This document shows, in pieces, positions 17,540 through 26,178 of a stretch of 64,000 bases of DNA. Source of the stretch: Gluconacetobacter aggeris (GTDB lineage: Bacteria > Pseudomonadota > Alphaproteobacteria > Acetobacterales > Acetobacteraceae); the NCBI RefSeq assembly GCF_014174395.1, contig NZ_JABEQD010000002.1, forward strand, positions 186,001-250,000. The letters are read 5' to 3'. Position numbers and translations under genes: made by a program. Below the pieces are notes generated by a model. The model was not told where the DNA came from. It saw only the letters and a program-made list of their open reading frames with translations, and ran no database searches. How positions within the stretch are numbered: position 1 is the stretch's first letter; each line of letters begins with the position of its first letter.

Positions 17540-18916
17540 TCACACCAGGGACGCCCCCGCCCGACGCGCCGACAGCCGCCCATGCAGCAGCACCAGCGCC
17601 GCCAGCCACGCCGCATCCAGCAGGAACGGCACATACAGATGCCCGCCCCAGACGATATCCAGCCCGATCGCCAGCAGGAACATGATGGCCAGCCAGTTGC
17701 TGGCCGGCGCCCCCGGCAGCGCCGCCACCTGCCCCCGCGCGCCGTCCGCGCTGCGCCGATAGGCCAGATGCGCCACCATGATCGACGCCCAGACGAAGAT
17801 CAGCAGAAACGCCACACCCTGGATCGCGTAGCCGAACAGCCGGTCGGGCAGGAAATAATTCAGTCCCACGCCGGCCAGCACGGTGGCGAACGAGGCCGCG
17901 AAAGCCATCGCGGGCACCCCCGCCGCCGAACGTTCGCGCAGCCGCGCCGAGGCCATGCCGCTTTCGGCCAGCGACGCCAGCGTGCGGCTGGTGGCATACA
18001 GCCCGGCATTGCATGACGACAGCGCCGCCAGCGCCATGACGGCATTGATCGCCTCGCCCGCCGTCGGCAGCCCCATATGCTGGAAGGCCAGCACGAACGG
18101 GCTGTGCGTCGCATCCGCCTCGCCCCACGGCACGATCGCCATGATCACGGCCAGGCTGCCGACATAGAAGACGATGATGCGCCCGACGATGCCGTTGATC
18201 ACACGCGGCAGCACCCGCACGGCATTATCCGTCTCGGCCGCCGTCAGCGCGATGATCTCGGTGCCGCCGAAGGCGAACAGCGCCATCGGCAGGATGGCGG
18301 CAAAACCGGCCATCCCATGCGGCAGCATCACCCCCGCATCCCACAGATGGCCAAAGGAGGCACGCGGCCCCGCCGGTCCCACATGACCCAGGATCGTGAC
18401 CAGCCCGCAGCCGATCAACGCGACGATGGCCCATATCTTGATGAGCGCCAGCCAGAATTCCATCTCGCCGAAAGTCGCCACCGCACGCGATCCCACGGCC
18501 AGCAGCACGCCCCCCAGCACGGCGGCAACCGCCCATTGCGGCACCTCCGGAATCCAGTGGCGCACGAAGATCCCGGCGGCGGTGATCTCGGAAATGCACA
18601 CCAGCGTCCAGATCAGCCAGTAGCTCCAGCCGACCAGGAATTCCATGCGCGCGCCCAGATACCGCCCGACGAACGCATTCAGCGTCCGCCCTTCCGGGTC
18701 CGACAGCGCCAGTTCCGCCGCCGCCCGGCCGATCAGGAACACGACGCTTCCGCACAGCACGTAGGCCAGCAGCACCGACGTCCCCGCCTGCTGGATCGCC
18801 CCGCCGGAGCCGAGGAACAACCCGGCCCCCACCGACCCGCCCAATGCCATGAACAGAATATGGCGCTGCTTCAGACCCAAGAACCGTCCCCCCGAAACCA
18901 ACAGGGGCGGCGCCAT
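17540..18916 (-). CDS. Amino-acid permease (APC superfamily, AAT type)
   Basis: A 458-residue transporter with about twelve hydrophobic segments. The first helix carries the APC signature MALGGSVGAGLFLGSG, followed by GPAIQQAG-like GGAIQQAGTSVLLAY and the second-helix motif AELALSDPEGRTLNAFVGRYLG. Helix 6 reads FAFGGTEIIALTAAET, the conserved substrate-site segment of the amino-acid transporter (AAT) family of GABA, D-Ala/Ser/Gly and asparagine permeases. The substrate cannot be fixed from sequence. It is a single gene, convergent with the small unknown gene at 17228. Confidence 0.88.
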   Translation of the reverse strand: MAPPLLVSGGRFLGLKQRHILFMALGGSVGAGLFLGSGGAIQQAGTSVLLAYVLCGSVVFLIGRAAAELALSDPEGRTLNAFVGRYLGARMEFLVGWSYWLIWTLVCISEITAAGIFVRHWIPEVPQWAVAAVLGGVLLAVGSRAVATFGEMEFWLALIKIWAIVALIGCGLVTILGHVGPAGPRASFGHLWDAGVMLPHGMAGFAAILPMALFAFGGTEIIALTAAETDNAVRVLPRVINGIVGRIIVFYVGSLAVIMAIVPWGEADATHSPFVLAFQHMGLPTAGEAINAVMALAALSSCNAGLYATSRTLASLAESGMASARLRERSAAGVPAMAFAASFATVLAGVGLNYFLPDRLFGYAIQGVAFLLIFVWASIMVAHLAYRRSADGARGQVAALPGAPASNWLAIMFLLAIGLDIVWGGHLYVPFLLDAAWLAALVLLHGRLSARRAGASLV

Positions 18917-19003
18917 GCCGCGCCGCCCTGGCCCTCACCATAGACACGGCCCATGCCGGCGCAAAGCCGGATCGCAGGGGGAACGACCGGGCGACCGGCG
19001 CGA

Positions 19004-19777
19004 CTATTTGGTCGTGTACCCCCCATTGATCAGGATGGTCTGCCCGGTGATCCACCAACCTTCCGACACCAGGAAGCGGATGAAGGGCGCCACATCCCCG
19101 ATCTCCGTCAGGCCGGTGGGGCTGAAGGCCGACAGCGCCGCCGCCTGCCTGTGATAGGCCACGGCCTCCGGCGCCTCCTGCCCATAGAAGAACGGGGTAT
19201 CCATCGGTCCGGGCCCTACCGCGTTGACCGAAATCCCCCGCGCTCCAAACTCCTTCGAGGCCGCGCGGGTATAATGCTCCACCGGCGCCTTGGCCCCGGC
19301 ATAGGTCGAATAGAACGGCGTATAGGCCCCCAGCAGCGAGGTCACGAGCGTCACCAGCTTGCCGTTATCCTTCAGGTAAAGCCCGGCCTCCTTGATGAAG
19401 AAATAGGCCGCCTTGGAATTGATCGCCGTCATCGCGTCGAATTCCGCCTCCGTGGTTTCCACGATCGGCTTCTTCAGCACCTTTCCCACGGTATTGATCG
19501 CGATATCCGGCCGGCCGATCGCCCCCACCGTGTCCGCGAACAGCGCGCCACAGGCACCGGCACGGGTCAGATCGGCCTGAAAGGCCACCGCCTCGGCCCC
19601 CGCCGCGCGAATGTCGGCCAGGGTCTTCTCAGCCTCGGGCCGCGAGGAATCGCTGTTGTAATGGATCGCGATCGCGCGCGCCCCGGCCGCCGCCAGGTCC
19701 CGCGCGATCAGCCCGCCCAGATTCTTCGCCCCGCCGGCAATCAGGACCGTCTTTCCACGAACGCTGTGATCGGCCAT
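19004..19777 (-). CDS. Short-chain dehydrogenase/reductase
   Basis: A 257-residue SDR oxidoreductase. The NAD(P) loop reads VLIAGGAKNLGGLIARDLA, a variant of TGxxxGxG; the adenine-site region is FQADLTRA; the catalytic residues appear as TSLLG (Ser) and YAGAK (Tyr, Lys); the C-terminus ends ITGQTILINGGYTTK. The acidic/basic choice after strand 2 (HYNSDSS) suggests NADP, but this is weak. It is divergent from a LysR gene, which is the likely regulator. Confidence 0.9.
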   Translation of the reverse strand: MADHSVRGKTVLIAGGAKNLGGLIARDLAAAGARAIAIHYNSDSSRPEAEKTLADIRAAGAEAVAFQADLTRAGACGALFADTVGAIGRPDIAINTVGKVLKKPIVETTEAEFDAMTAINSKAAYFFIKEAGLYLKDNGKLVTLVTSLLGAYTPFYSTYAGAKAPVEHYTRAASKEFGARGISVNAVGPGPMDTPFFYGQEAPEAVAYHRQAAALSAFSPTGLTEIGDVAPFIRFLVSEGWWITGQTILINGGYTTK

Positions 19778-19933
19778 CTCGATGGCTCCCTCCCGTGCCT
19801 CCCCCGCCGGATGCGGAAGATCATCCAGCGCACGATATCATCCCAAAAACGCGGATAAATTTGCGTTTCCGAACAACACATGTCGTAGAATCCGAACAAA
19901 CATCCCCATGCCGGGAAGGTTCCGAGGCAGATA

Positions 19934-20836
19934 ATGGACCGCATCGACCTGTTCCGCATCTTCGCCCGCGTGGTCGAAAGCGCCAGCTTCACCCGGGCCG
20001 CCGCCACGCTGGACCTGCCGCGCTCCACGGTCTCGACCGCGATCCAGGATCTGGAGGCCAGGCTGGGCACCCGCCTGCTGGCCCGCACCACCCGCCGCGT
20101 CGCCCCCACCCCGGACGGCGCGGCCTTCTACGAACAATGCCTCCGCCTGGTGGCGGATGTGGAGGAAGCGGAAGGCCAGTTCCGCCGTGAACCCGGCGGC
20201 CCGCACGGCGTGCTGCGGGTGGACATGCCCGGCCGCATCGGCCGGCTGGTCGTCGCCCCCGCCCTGCCCGACTTCCTGGCCCGCCACCCCGGCATCAGCA
20301 TCGAACTGGGCGTGACCGACCGCGCCGTGAACCTGATCGAGGACGGAACCGACTGCGCGCTGCGCGTCGGCCCGGTGCATGATTCCACGCTGATCGCCCG
20401 CCACATGGGCGAATTCCGCCTGCTCAACGTGGCCAGCCCGGCCTATCTGGCCCGCCAAGGCACGCCGCACCAGCCGGACGACCTGCCCAACCACCTGGCC
20501 GTCCGCTACGCATCCCCCGCCACCGGGCGCGTCGAGCCTTGGGAATGGGTCCAGGACGGTACAATCCGCACGCTCCCCCTGCCCGGCCAAGTCACCGTCA
20601 ACAGCGCCGAAGCCCTGATCGCCTGCTGCCTGGCCGGCCTGGGCATGATCCAGGTCCCCGCCTACGACGTGCAGGACCATCTGCGCTCCGGCGCGCTGGT
20701 CGACCTGCTGCCCGACTGGCGCGCCGAGCCCATGAAGCTCACCCTGCTGTATCCCCACCGCCGACACGCCGCACGCCGCGTGCGCGTCTTCGCCGACTGG
20801 CTGGCCGGATTGCTGGCGCCCCTGCTGCGCGCCTGA
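19934..20836 (+). CDS. LysR-family transcriptional regulator
   Basis: A 300-residue LysR protein beginning MDRIDLFRIFARVVESASFTRAAA at ATG 19934, with GAGGCAG just upstream. The helix-turn-helix is TRAAATLDLPRSTVSTAIQDLE; the effector domain contains the frequent FLARHPGISIELGVTDRAVNLIEDG. It diverges from the SDR gene across 156 AT-richer bases, so it probably regulates that gene and itself. Confidence 0.91.
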   Translation: MDRIDLFRIFARVVESASFTRAAATLDLPRSTVSTAIQDLEARLGTRLLARTTRRVAPTPDGAAFYEQCLRLVADVEEAEGQFRREPGGPHGVLRVDMPGRIGRLVVAPALPDFLARHPGISIELGVTDRAVNLIEDGTDCALRVGPVHDSTLIARHMGEFRLLNVASPAYLARQGTPHQPDDLPNHLAVRYASPATGRVEPWEWVQDGTIRTLPLPGQVTVNSAEALIACCLAGLGMIQVPAYDVQDHLRSGALVDLLPDWRAEPMKLTLLYPHRRHAARRVRVFADWLAGLLAPLLRA

Positions 20837-20924
20837 GAGACTAAATTTTCAAGCAGCCTTTAACTTTAACGTGCCATGACCGGCTGGTGATGGTGAGATG
20901 GATACCGGAAAGCCTCTTCCTGTC

Positions 20925-20940
20925 CTTTTTTCGAAAAAAG
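20925..20940. repeat. Oligo-T/oligo-A palindrome, copy 1
   Basis: Perfect palindrome CTTTTTTCGAAAAAAG followed by AACCAGAAAACG. The same kind of palindrome with the trailing GAACC(A) recurs at 21017-21040 and 53144-53163. Located between the LysR gene and the ytcA operon, it may act as a bidirectional terminator because the arms carry both a stem and T-runs. Confidence 0.6.
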
Positions 20941-20996
20941 AACCAGAAAACGTCTGGACCTCTTCAGCAAAACCCTGCCAGCCCGCATGGAGGCCA

Positions 20997-21287
20997 ATGA
21001 GACAAAAGTCTTTTTGCTTCTTTTTCTTCAGAAAAAGAAGAACCCTCCTCCCGCTCCTCGCCCTGAACGGCTGCGCCCTGCGCGGCGCGCCCTCCTATCC
21101 CATCGTCGGCGCCTATTTCCCGGCCTGGATGCTGTGCGCACTCACGGGCATCGCCGTGGCCGTGGGGCTGCGCGTGGTGTTCCTGCAAACCGGGATCGAC
21201 GCCCTGCTCAGCTTCCGCCTGTTCACCTATGTCGCCCTCGGCACGCTGGCCGCCCTCGCCCTGTGGGCGCTGGCATTCGGGCCCTGA
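20997..21287 (+). CDS. ytcA: YtcA-like small membrane lipoprotein
   Basis: A 96-residue protein with lipobox LNGC and two membrane segments (FPAWMLCALTGIAVAVGLRVVFL and FTYVALGTLAALALWALAFG). The mature part GAPSYPIVGAYFPAW...GIDALLSFRLFTY matches the YtcA family found ahead of the MdtN exporter in E. coli. ATG 20997 has GGAGG just upstream. Its first 18 residues (MRQKSFCFFFFRKRRTLL) are encoded by a palindromic repeat at 21017-21040, which is odd for a signal peptide. The stop is 2 bases before the start of mdtN, so it is the first gene of the four-gene operon. Its role in export is unknown. Confidence 0.83.
   Translation: MRQKSFCFFFFRKRRTLLPLLALNGCALRGAPSYPIVGAYFPAWMLCALTGIAVAVGLRVVFLQTGIDALLSFRLFTYVALGTLAALALWALAFGP
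21017..21040. repeat. Oligo-T/oligo-A palindrome, copy 2, inside ytcA
   Basis: Arms CTTCTTTTTC and GAAAAAGAAG with a TTCA loop, followed by AACC. Related to copies at 20925 and 53144. It lies in the coding sequence for the ytcA signal peptide. Confidence 0.65.
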
Positions 21288-21289
21288 GC

Positions 21290-22339
21290 ATGGAGCGGAT
21301 ACGCATGGGCGGCAGAAGCCGTATCGGCATCCTGATTGCCCTGGCCTGCATCGGCGCGGCCATCCTGGCCGGGCTCTCTGTCGCCCATTGGGACGATGCC
21401 TACCCCTCGACCGACAGCGCCACCATCGATGCCGAACTGGTCCATGTCGCCTCGGTCGTCGGCGGCCGGCTGGTGGACCTGCCGGTGCGCGAGAACCAGC
21501 ATGTCCACAAGGGCGACCTGCTCTACCGCATCGACCCGGAACCCTACGCGCTGACAGTGCGGCAGGCCGAAGCCAATCTCGCACTGGCCACGGCGGAACT
21601 GGCCAACCAGCGCCGCCTGCTGGCCGTCCGCACCGCCCAGGCCGCCACCGCCCGCGACCAGGTCACGCGGGCACAGACCAACCGCGACCTGGCCGGCCGC
21701 ACCGTCACACGATTGGAACCGCTGGCCAGCCGCTCCTACGTCCCGTGGCAGCAATACGACCAGGCACGCGTGGCGCGGAACGATGCCGAGATCTCACTGG
21801 CCCAGGCCCGCCAGCAATCGGCGGCTTCCGAGGCCGCAATCGGCGACCTGGCCAGCGCAACGGCCGCGCAGGCCGCCAGCCAGGCGGCCCTCGACCGCGC
21901 CCGCTACGAACTGCGCCAGACGGCGGTGACAGCCCCGACCGACGGCTACGTCACCAGCCTGCGGGTAAAGGCAGGCGAGGTTCTGGCCCCCTCACAGGTC
22001 CTGTTCACCCTGATCGCCGACGAGGCATGGTACGCCGTCGCCAACCTGCGCGAAATCACCCTCCCGGCCGTCCACCCCGGCGACTGCGCGACGATCTATT
22101 CGATGATCGACCGCCGCACCCCGATCCAGGGTCGGGTGGAGAGCATCGGCTGGGGCGTGCTGTCGGCGGATTCGGCCGGCCCGGCACGCACGCTGCCCCT
22201 GGTGCCGCGCCAGATGGACTGGGTGCATGTCGCCCAGCGCTTCCCGGTGCGGGTGCATCTGCAAGGAGCCGCCCCCACCCTGCTGCGGATGGGTGCCACA
22301 GCCACGGTCGAGATCCGGCATGGCGCCGCCTGTCCCTGA
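21290..22339 (+). CDS. mdtN: HlyD-family membrane-fusion protein (MdtN-like)
   Basis: A 349-residue periplasmic adaptor. One N-terminal membrane anchor (IGILIALACIGAAILAGLSVA) is followed by the biotinyl-lipoyl half DAELVHVASVVGGRLVDLPVRENQHVHKGDLLYRIDP, a long helical hairpin with Ala/Gln heptads (residues 90-200), and the returning half TAPTDGYVTSLRVKAGEVL. Length equals E. coli MdtN (343). It is the periplasmic link between the inner-membrane FUSC protein and the outer-membrane channel encoded next. Confidence 0.9.
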   Translation: MERIRMGGRSRIGILIALACIGAAILAGLSVAHWDDAYPSTDSATIDAELVHVASVVGGRLVDLPVRENQHVHKGDLLYRIDPEPYALTVRQAEANLALATAELANQRRLLAVRTAQAATARDQVTRAQTNRDLAGRTVTRLEPLASRSYVPWQQYDQARVARNDAEISLAQARQQSAASEAAIGDLASATAAQAASQAALDRARYELRQTAVTAPTDGYVTSLRVKAGEVLAPSQVLFTLIADEAWYAVANLREITLPAVHPGDCATIYSMIDRRTPIQGRVESIGWGVLSADSAGPARTLPLVPRQMDWVHVAQRFPVRVHLQGAAPTLLRMGATATVEIRHGAACP

Positions 22340-24146
22340 CCCCGGCATGGCCGACGCCCCCCTCACGCCGCCCCGGCTGTGGCGCCTGGTGCGCGACCCC
22401 ACGCCCGGCCGGCTGGGTCACGCGCTGCGCATGGCGGCCGGCTGCACGACCACGGTGCTGGTGGGCGAAATCTGGCAGGTGCCCGATCTGGCGGTGCCGG
22501 CCCTGGTCACCCTGGCACTCTGGCAGAAGGACCGCGTGACCAACGCCGTAGCCGGCGTGGCGGTCAATCTGCTGATCGTCATCCTGCTGGTGCTGATCTA
22601 CGGGCTGGTCGCGCTGACGCTGGACCACCCGGTGGCGCTGGTGCTGGTCATCACCCTGCTGTCCTTCGGCTTCTTCTTCCTCGGCTCGGCCAGCAAGCTG
22701 AAGCCGGTGGCCTATATGCTGGGGCTGATCGTGGTCTACGGGCTGGTCGCCATCGATCAGGCCCCGATCGGCGAAATCGTCACCCGCGCGCTGCTCTATA
22801 CCGATCTGTTCCTGGCCGTTCCCGGCGCGGTCATGCTGGTGCTGGGCCTGCTGATCTGCCCCTCGCCGCGCCGGGTACTGACCGACGACATCGCCGCCCG
22901 CCTGCGCCTCAGCGCCGCCCTGCTGCGCGGCACCGACGCCGGGGCCCGCGCGCACGCCACCGGCCTCCTGCGCGAAGGCTCCGCCGGCATGACGAAGGCC
23001 CTGCGCATGGCTACCCTGGAACGGCTGTGGCGCCCGGCCGACCTCACCTGCCTGCGCCAGGCGGCCGATTGCGCCGTCGCGGTACTGGCCCTGGCGGAGT
23101 CCGAGGCCGCGCACCAGCACGACACACCGCCCCAGGCGCGGCACCAGGCACTGCCCCAGGCACTGATCGACACGCTGGAGGAAATGGCCGCCATCTTCGC
23201 CGACGGCGACTACCCGACCGCCATCGCCGCCCCCGCCACACCGCCCGACCGGCCGGCCTGCGCGGCCATCGCCGCATTGCTGGCGGTCTTCACCACCCCC
23301 GACCCGATACCCGGACGGCAGGACGCGCCGGCGAAAAGGAAAGGCGGCTTCTTCGCCCCCGATGCCTTCACCAACCCCGTCCATGTCCGCTTCGCGGTAA
23401 AAGGCACCGCCGCCGTCATGACCAGCTATCTCCTGTTCCGGATGATCGACTGGCCGGGCATCCATACCTGCATCATCACCTGCTTCATCGTCGCCCTGCC
23501 GACGATGGGCGAAATGATCGCGAAGCTGACGCTGCGGATCAGCGGCGCGCTGATCGGCGGCGCCATCGGCATCGCCGCCATCATCTTCGTCCAGCCGCAT
23601 CTCCAGGACATCACCGGCTTCCTGGTCCTGGTCTTCGCGGTCTCGCTGCTGGCAGCATGGGTCAAGACCGGCGACGAGCGGATCGCCTATGCCGGGCTCC
23701 AGATCGGGCTGGCCTTCTACCTGACCGACCTCAAGGGCTACGGCCCCACCAGCGACATGGCGACAGCCCGCGACCGCATCGTGGGCATCATGCTGGGCAA
23801 CGCCATCACCTACGCCATGTTCACCAGCTTCTGGCCCACCAGCGCCTATGACGGCATCGCCCAGCGCCTGCGCGCGGTCGCGGCCCTGCTGCGCCGCCAG
23901 CGCGCGGCCACCACCAGGCAGGAGCAGGCCACCTGCGTCGCCGCCCTGCAATCCGCCGTCTCGCAGGGCGAACGGCAGGTGGAATACGCCCTGGCCGAAC
24001 CCATCCACATACGCGCGGAAATGGACCGGATCACCGCCTTCCAGGCCGGCTTCGCCGACGCCGGCCGCCTTGGCGCCGACATGCTCGACGGCACGGCAGC
24101 CGACCCCGGCGCCCGCATCGCAGCCCTGGAGGCGCTGGCATCATGA
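22320..24146 (+). CDS. mdtO: FUSC-family inner-membrane transporter (MdtO-like)
   Basis: An aromatic-acid-exporter-type membrane protein of about 608 residues. Two blocks of hydrophobic helices (around residues 25-150 and 355-500) flank a soluble region rich in Ala and His, the layout of the FUSC/AaeB group. Candidate starts are ATG 22320, overlapping mdtN by 20 bases, or ATG 22347 just after it; neither has a strong ribosome site, suggesting translational coupling. It ends in an ATGA overlap with the next gene. Gene order ytcA-mdtN-mdtO-mdtP matches E. coli, where the system has been linked to puromycin, acriflavine and sulfa resistance. Confidence 0.88.
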   Translation: MAPPVPDPGMADAPLTPPRLWRLVRDPTPGRLGHALRMAAGCTTTVLVGEIWQVPDLAVPALVTLALWQKDRVTNAVAGVAVNLLIVILLVLIYGLVALTLDHPVALVLVITLLSFGFFFLGSASKLKPVAYMLGLIVVYGLVAIDQAPIGEIVTRALLYTDLFLAVPGAVMLVLGLLICPSPRRVLTDDIAARLRLSAALLRGTDAGARAHATGLLREGSAGMTKALRMATLERLWRPADLTCLRQAADCAVAVLALAESEAAHQHDTPPQARHQALPQALIDTLEEMAAIFADGDYPTAIAAPATPPDRPACAAIAALLAVFTTPDPIPGRQDAPAKRKGGFFAPDAFTNPVHVRFAVKGTAAVMTSYLLFRMIDWPGIHTCIITCFIVALPTMGEMIAKLTLRISGALIGGAIGIAAIIFVQPHLQDITGFLVLVFAVSLLAAWVKTGDERIAYAGLQIGLAFYLTDLKGYGPTSDMATARDRIVGIMLGNAITYAMFTSFWPTSAYDGIAQRLRAVAALLRRQRAATTRQEQATCVAALQSAVSQGERQVEYALAEPIHIRAEMDRITAFQAGFADAGRLGADMLDGTAADPGARIAALEALAS

Positions 24147-25753
24147 AAGGCCGCTTCAAGACTGCCGGCACGCCGCCCCGCAGGCGCCGCGCGTCCCTGC
24201 CCATATTAGCCGCCACCACGCTGCTGCTCGCCGGATGCGCCACCGCCGAACTGGCCACCGCTCCACCGCGTCCCGACCGGCCCTGGACCCCGGACGTGAC
24301 GGCGGCGGGCACCATCGTGCCGCCCGGCCACGGACAGCGCGGCCTGACGCTGCCGCCCGGATACACCCTGCCCGCCGACCCGGCGGTGGTAACGCGCGGC
24401 GCCTCCCCCACCCTGCCGGCACAAACGGCACATCCCTACACGCTGGCGGACCTCATCGACGCTGCGCAATCCGCCAACCCCCAGACCCGCCGCGCCTGGA
24501 ACACCGCGCGCGACGCGGCGCTGGCGGTCGGCATCGCCCGCAGCACCTACCTGCCGCACCTGACGGCCACCGTGGTCGGCGGCTGGTCGCACAGCCACGG
24601 CCAGACATCCGATGCATCGCTGGACACCGGCGGCGACGGCACGCTGCCGCTGGGCAACGGCCCCGGCACCCGCAATTCCGGCGCCGGCGAGGTGCAGACG
24701 CTGGGCCTGGAATGGCTGCTGTTCGATTTCGGCCGGCGCGCGGCCACCATCGCGGCCGCGCGCCAGGCCCAGATCGCCACCAATATCCTGTTCACGGCGG
24801 CACATCAGAAGGTGATCTATGCCGTCACCACCGCCTTCTACACCCACGCCGCCGCCACCGCCCGCGCACGATTGCTGCACACCGCCCTGGATAATGCGCG
24901 CCGCGTCCAGGCGGCGGCCGAGGCCCGGCTGCACCAGGGCCAGGGCACGATCGTCGATGTCACGCAGGCACGGCAGGCCACGGCGCAAGTCGTCCTCCGC
25001 CTGGTCCAGGCCGAAGGCGATGACGAAAACACCTATCTGACCCTGCTGGCCGCCACGGGCGTCTCCGCCGAAACCCGCATCGGGCTGGAAGACGTGTCGG
25101 GCCGCCCCCTGACCCAGGACGACGCCCGGCTGAGCGAGGACATGGTCAGGCGCGCGGTGGCCCGCCGCCCCGACGTACTGGCGGCCTATGCGGCAGCGCG
25201 CGCGGCCCACAGCCGCGTCAGCGCGGCACGCGACGCATTCCTGCCCAGCATCTTCATGACCGGCAACGTCTCCTACGCCACCGGCCGCATGAGCCTCACC
25301 TCGGTGCCCGGCATCGGCAGCGATTCCGCGCCGACGCTGAACCTGTCGGCCAACCGTTTCAGCAGCCTGGTGCTCGGCGGCATCAGCGTGCCGATCTTCG
25401 ATGGCGGCCTGCGCGCGGCGGTGGTCAAACAGGCGCAGGACCAGTCGGACAGCGCCGAGGCCACGCTGCGCGAAACGGTCAACGACGCCATCCAGCAGGT
25501 CGTGGCGGCGGAAAACGCCCTGCGCACCGGCCTGAACGCCTACGCCGCCGCAACCACGCTGCGCACGGCCGCCCGGACCAGCTTCGACGCCGCCCTGACC
25601 GCCTATCGCAGCGGCACCGGCTCGATCACCCAGACGCAACTGGCGCAGAACGGCCTGCTGGACGCCGATATCAGCCGCTCCGACGCCTATTACGCGACAT
25701 TGATCGCCGCCGCCGGGCTCGCCTTCGGCACCGGCGCACTCGGCGGGGCGTGA
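24143..25753 (+). CDS. mdtP: TolC-like outer-membrane efflux protein (MdtP-like)
   Basis: A 536-residue outer-membrane channel. The signal peptide ends with lipobox LAGC (LLLAGCATAE); the mature part starts with a Pro-rich linker, then two OEP repeats: LADLIDAAQSANPQTRRAWNTAR...LEWLLFDFGRRAATIAAA and VARRPDVLAAYAAARAAHSRV...ISVPIFDGGLRAAVV. The start overlaps the mdtO stop (ATGA). It closes the operon, giving a complete tripartite exporter. Its TGA stop lies in the base stem of a structured repeat element. Confidence 0.9.
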   Translation: MKGRFKTAGTPPRRRRASLPILAATTLLLAGCATAELATAPPRPDRPWTPDVTAAGTIVPPGHGQRGLTLPPGYTLPADPAVVTRGASPTLPAQTAHPYTLADLIDAAQSANPQTRRAWNTARDAALAVGIARSTYLPHLTATVVGGWSHSHGQTSDASLDTGGDGTLPLGNGPGTRNSGAGEVQTLGLEWLLFDFGRRAATIAAARQAQIATNILFTAAHQKVIYAVTTAFYTHAAATARARLLHTALDNARRVQAAAEARLHQGQGTIVDVTQARQATAQVVLRLVQAEGDDENTYLTLLAATGVSAETRIGLEDVSGRPLTQDDARLSEDMVRRAVARRPDVLAAYAAARAAHSRVSAARDAFLPSIFMTGNVSYATGRMSLTSVPGIGSDSAPTLNLSANRFSSLVLGGISVPIFDGGLRAAVVKQAQDQSDSAEATLRETVNDAIQQVVAAENALRTGLNAYAAATTLRTAARTSFDAALTAYRSGTGSITQTQLAQNGLLDADISRSDAYYATLIAAAGLAFGTGALGGA

Positions 25754-25902
25754 GCGGACAGGCGCGCTGGTGGCGATCCGACGCGCGCTTCCTCTGCTCC
25801 GATGCTCACGGCCGTCAAGGCCGCTCCGCTTCGGTGCTCGGAAACACACGACGGCCGTGCCGCTTCGCGGCACTCTCGCTCACCAGCCCACCTGTCCGCT
25901 CA
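25751..25902 (-). repeat. Structured dispersed element, copy A
   Basis: About 152 bp bounded by a perfect 12-bp inverted repeat (TGAGCGGACAGG / CCTGTCCGCTCA). The left arm contains the TGA stop codon of mdtP. Between the arms are two hairpins and a long-range stem shared with copies at 53263, 57827 and 59649, here in the opposite orientation on the plus strand. The interior is nearly identical to the copy at 59649, while the terminal arms differ, showing that the arms are not simply copied with the element. Confidence 0.85.
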
Positions 25903-26178
25903 CGCCCCCATCCACCGGACCGCGCGCGAACACAACTCGTGCGAATCATCCCAAAAATACATATTCAACATATTGTTATATAACATTTTTACACGATATT
26001 ATTATGACACTCAGTGCCATTTTTCACAAGGATGTGACCGCGCTCCCGATTGCCGGGCGTCCTCCCATCTATATAACACGGAATACAGCAACACGGACCA
26101 ACCCGGTCCTGTTTGATGTCCGGCTCCGTTTCCGGCCGCCTGTCGGATAGGGCCGTCGCAGTCCAAGGAGTGTCCGCA
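25903..26178 (+). promoter_or_regulatory. Promoter region of the aldehyde dehydrogenase gene
   Basis: This stretch is strongly AT-rich between 25950 and 26030, unlike the genes on both sides, and lies directly ahead of a single gene, so it is the probable promoter and leader. I could not fix -35 and -10 boxes with confidence. AAGGAG at 26165-26170 is the ribosome site of the gene. Confidence 0.5.

Noticed and set aside
22056-24008. 650-codon open frame antisense to mdtO
   Set aside because: Composition dominated by Gly, Asp, Gln and His and no family match; mdtO on the other strand has membrane helices and operon context.
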